From positions 1-42,249 of the forward strand of contig JAHEYK010000001.1 in the NCBI GenBank assembly GCA_023251625.1: a stretch of DNA of 42,249 bases. Reading direction: 5' to 3'. The position numbers and the translations under genes are program-made. The notes below the pieces were generated by a model. The model made no database searches. It was not told the DNA's origin and saw only the letters and a list, made by a program, of their open reading frames with translations. This document shows, one piece after another, positions 40,743-42,249 of this stretch; position 1 is the first letter of the stretch, and the number at the start of each line of letters is the position of its first letter. Source of the stretch: Bacteroidota bacterium. Lineage in GTDB: Bacteria > Bacteroidota > Bacteroidia > Palsa-948.

Positions 40743-42249
40743 AATGAAAAGGAACATTGTTTTTCTTTTTGGAATTTTTGTCTCCACTTTTTGTGTAGCG
40801 CAAAATCCGACAGCAAACTTTACTGCTCCAAACGTATGCTTCAACAATCCAACTGTATTTACCGATTTGTCAACCGGTAATAATACAATCTCTCAGTGGA
40901 GTTGGAATTTTGGAGACAGTAATATTTCGTCTGCTCCAAACCCTTCTCATACATATTTAGCCCCAGGCACATACACTGTAACATTGACCGTTACAAACAA
41001 TTTTGGGAATAAGGATACATTAAAGAAAAGTGTTTGGGTAAATCCATTGCCTCTTGCAAATTTTGTAGGAGCAGGTGTTTGTTTTGGAGACACCACTTGT
41101 TTTTCTGATTTGTCATCTGTTTCTTCAGGGAGTAACGTGAGTTGGTCTTGGAATTTTGGAGATCCTAATTCCGGAGCGGCTAATATTTCCGCATCGCAAA
41201 ACCCTTGTCATTTATTTACAGCGTGGGGCACTTTTAGTGTGAATATGACAGTGACATCAGATAGTGGATGTCAAAGCAATGCAACAATTCCTGCAACTAT
41301 TAATTCATCTCCAACCGCGGCATTTACAGGTACGGCACCATGCCTGGGTGGAACTACATCGCTTATGGATGGGTCAATTGGTATGCCGGGGGATCCTATC
41401 ACCTCCTGGAGTTGGAACATGTCGGGCGGAAGTCCTGTTTCTGCTACAACCCAAAATGCTTCTACTGTTTACGGTACAGCAGGTACCCATACTGTTACGT
41501 TGGTTATAACATCTCAGCAAGGATGTAAAGACACCATCATGCAGCAGGTATTGGTATATAATATTCCAATTGTAAATTTTGCAGGGCCTGACAGCGGCTG
41601 TGCACCTGTTTGTAATCAGTATGTTGATGCATCAACATCTACAGATGGTACTCTAGTGAATTGGGCCTGGAGTTTTCCCGGAGGGTCTCCTTCTTCTTCC
41701 AACGCCCAGAATCCACCAACTATTTGTTACAATTCCCCAGGTAGTTATACTGTGTCACTTACGGTTACTTCTAGTTATGGGTGTGCAACTACCTTAATGA
41801 ATAAAATGGTAGATGTATACTCTTGGCCCAATGCAAATTTTACATATACAATTTCCGGGGATACTATAAGTATTACAAATACATCAGCCGGAGCCACAAG
41901 CTATAATTGGAATTTTGGTGACGGCATTACAAGTACATTACAAAATCCTCAGCATGTTTATACGTTTGGCGGAAACTACTTTTTATGTTTGAATGTTGCC
42001 AACATCCATGGGTGTTGGGACAGCATTTGTCAAAACATAACCATATTAGGCATGGAAGAGAATAGTTTGTCGCATGCAATAACTATTTCTCCTTCTGTTT
42101 CCTCAGCCGGAATTTTTAACCTTTCAATCTTGAATCCTCAGATAAATCTACAGGATATGGAAGTGTATGATGTTGTTGGCAATAAGATCTTCGAATCAAA
42201 GAATTTTCAAAACCATCAATCTTCCTTTCTTGTCGACTTATCAGGAAAC
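40743..42249 (+). CDS. Secreted multi-PKD protein with T9SS type A sorting domain (3' end outside window)
   Basis: The reading frame is open to the window edge, giving 502 visible codons. The ATG follows the upstream TAA with no gap, so the two genes form a translational unit. Signal peptide about 1-20 (MKRNIVFLFGIFVSTFCVAQ). Five PKD domains of about 80-90 residues follow, with the WNFGD-type motif intact in copies 1, 2 and 5 (SWNFGDSN, SWNFGDPN, WNFGDGIT) and altered in copies 3 and 4 (SWNMSGG, AWSFPGG). The visible end (ITISPSVSSAGIFNLSI ... YDVVGNKIFES) is the start of a type A sorting domain, so only a short tail is missing. Likely a cell-surface or secreted adhesion-type protein. Confidence 0.87.

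Overview
The window looks like a chromosomal segment of an uncultured or little-studied member of the Bacteroidota. Four things point there: several proteins with C-terminal sorting domains of the type IX secretion system (T9SS; types A and B) and with SprB, PKD, kelch or LVIVD repeats; promoter elements of the Bacteroidota pattern TTG-N17-23-TAnnTTTG; a general lack of Shine-Dalgarno sequences; and family-typical genes such as an OmpP1/FadL porin, a SiaC-like phosphoprotein, a standalone four-helix-bundle (23S IVP) protein and many lipoproteins. There are no rRNA or tRNA genes, CRISPR arrays, transposases or prophage genes. No gap between genes exceeds about 250 bases.

Layout. 1-5.7 kb: end of an Asn-rich repeat protein, a FadL-like porin, a lipoprotein, a dipeptide epimerase, a secreted cupredoxin and recO. 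5.8-8.8 kb: a minus-strand housekeeping run rpmH-yceD-rpmF-plsX-fabH joining ribosomal proteins to fatty acid/phospholipid initiation. 8.9-15.6 kb: an ABC exporter, two secreted beta-propeller proteins, rsmG, thiG and an MBL-fold hydrolase. 15.8-19.6 kb: a 1261-residue SprB/PKD adhesin-like protein with a type B sorting domain. 19.7-32.4 kb: a signalling island with a SiaC-like phosphoprotein, a lipoprotein and an unusual 1018-residue ABC transporter on the plus strand, facing a minus-strand run of a TIR-like protein, an nSTAND NTPase with WD40 propeller, a SPOR/beta-barrel protein, a propeller lipoprotein and a SpoIIE-type phosphatase. 32.6-39.2 kb: BstA/YfiT-like protein, metF, four-helix-bundle protein, dCMP deaminase, S41 protease, small lipoprotein, superoxide dismutase, L25 and peptidyl-tRNA hydrolase. 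39.3 kb to the end: two more T9SS cargo proteins, the last running off the window.

Most interesting. (1) The operon at 25.4-32.4 kb couples a TIR-like protein to a membrane-spanning nSTAND NTPase whose WD40 propeller is predicted to lie in the periplasm, followed by envelope proteins. It could be an undescribed envelope-sensing or conflict module. (2) Next to it are the phosphoprotein SiaC and a SiaA-like PP2C phosphatase, suggesting a split SiaABC-type switch. (3) Short palindromic repeats are scattered through the window and some have entered genes in frame: one 33-bp unit lies in both an ABC exporter and rsmG, read in different frames, and another 21-bp insert lies in superoxide dismutase. 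(4) The four-helix-bundle gene sits between imperfect inverted repeats.

All assignments come from reading the sequence by eye; no database search was run.
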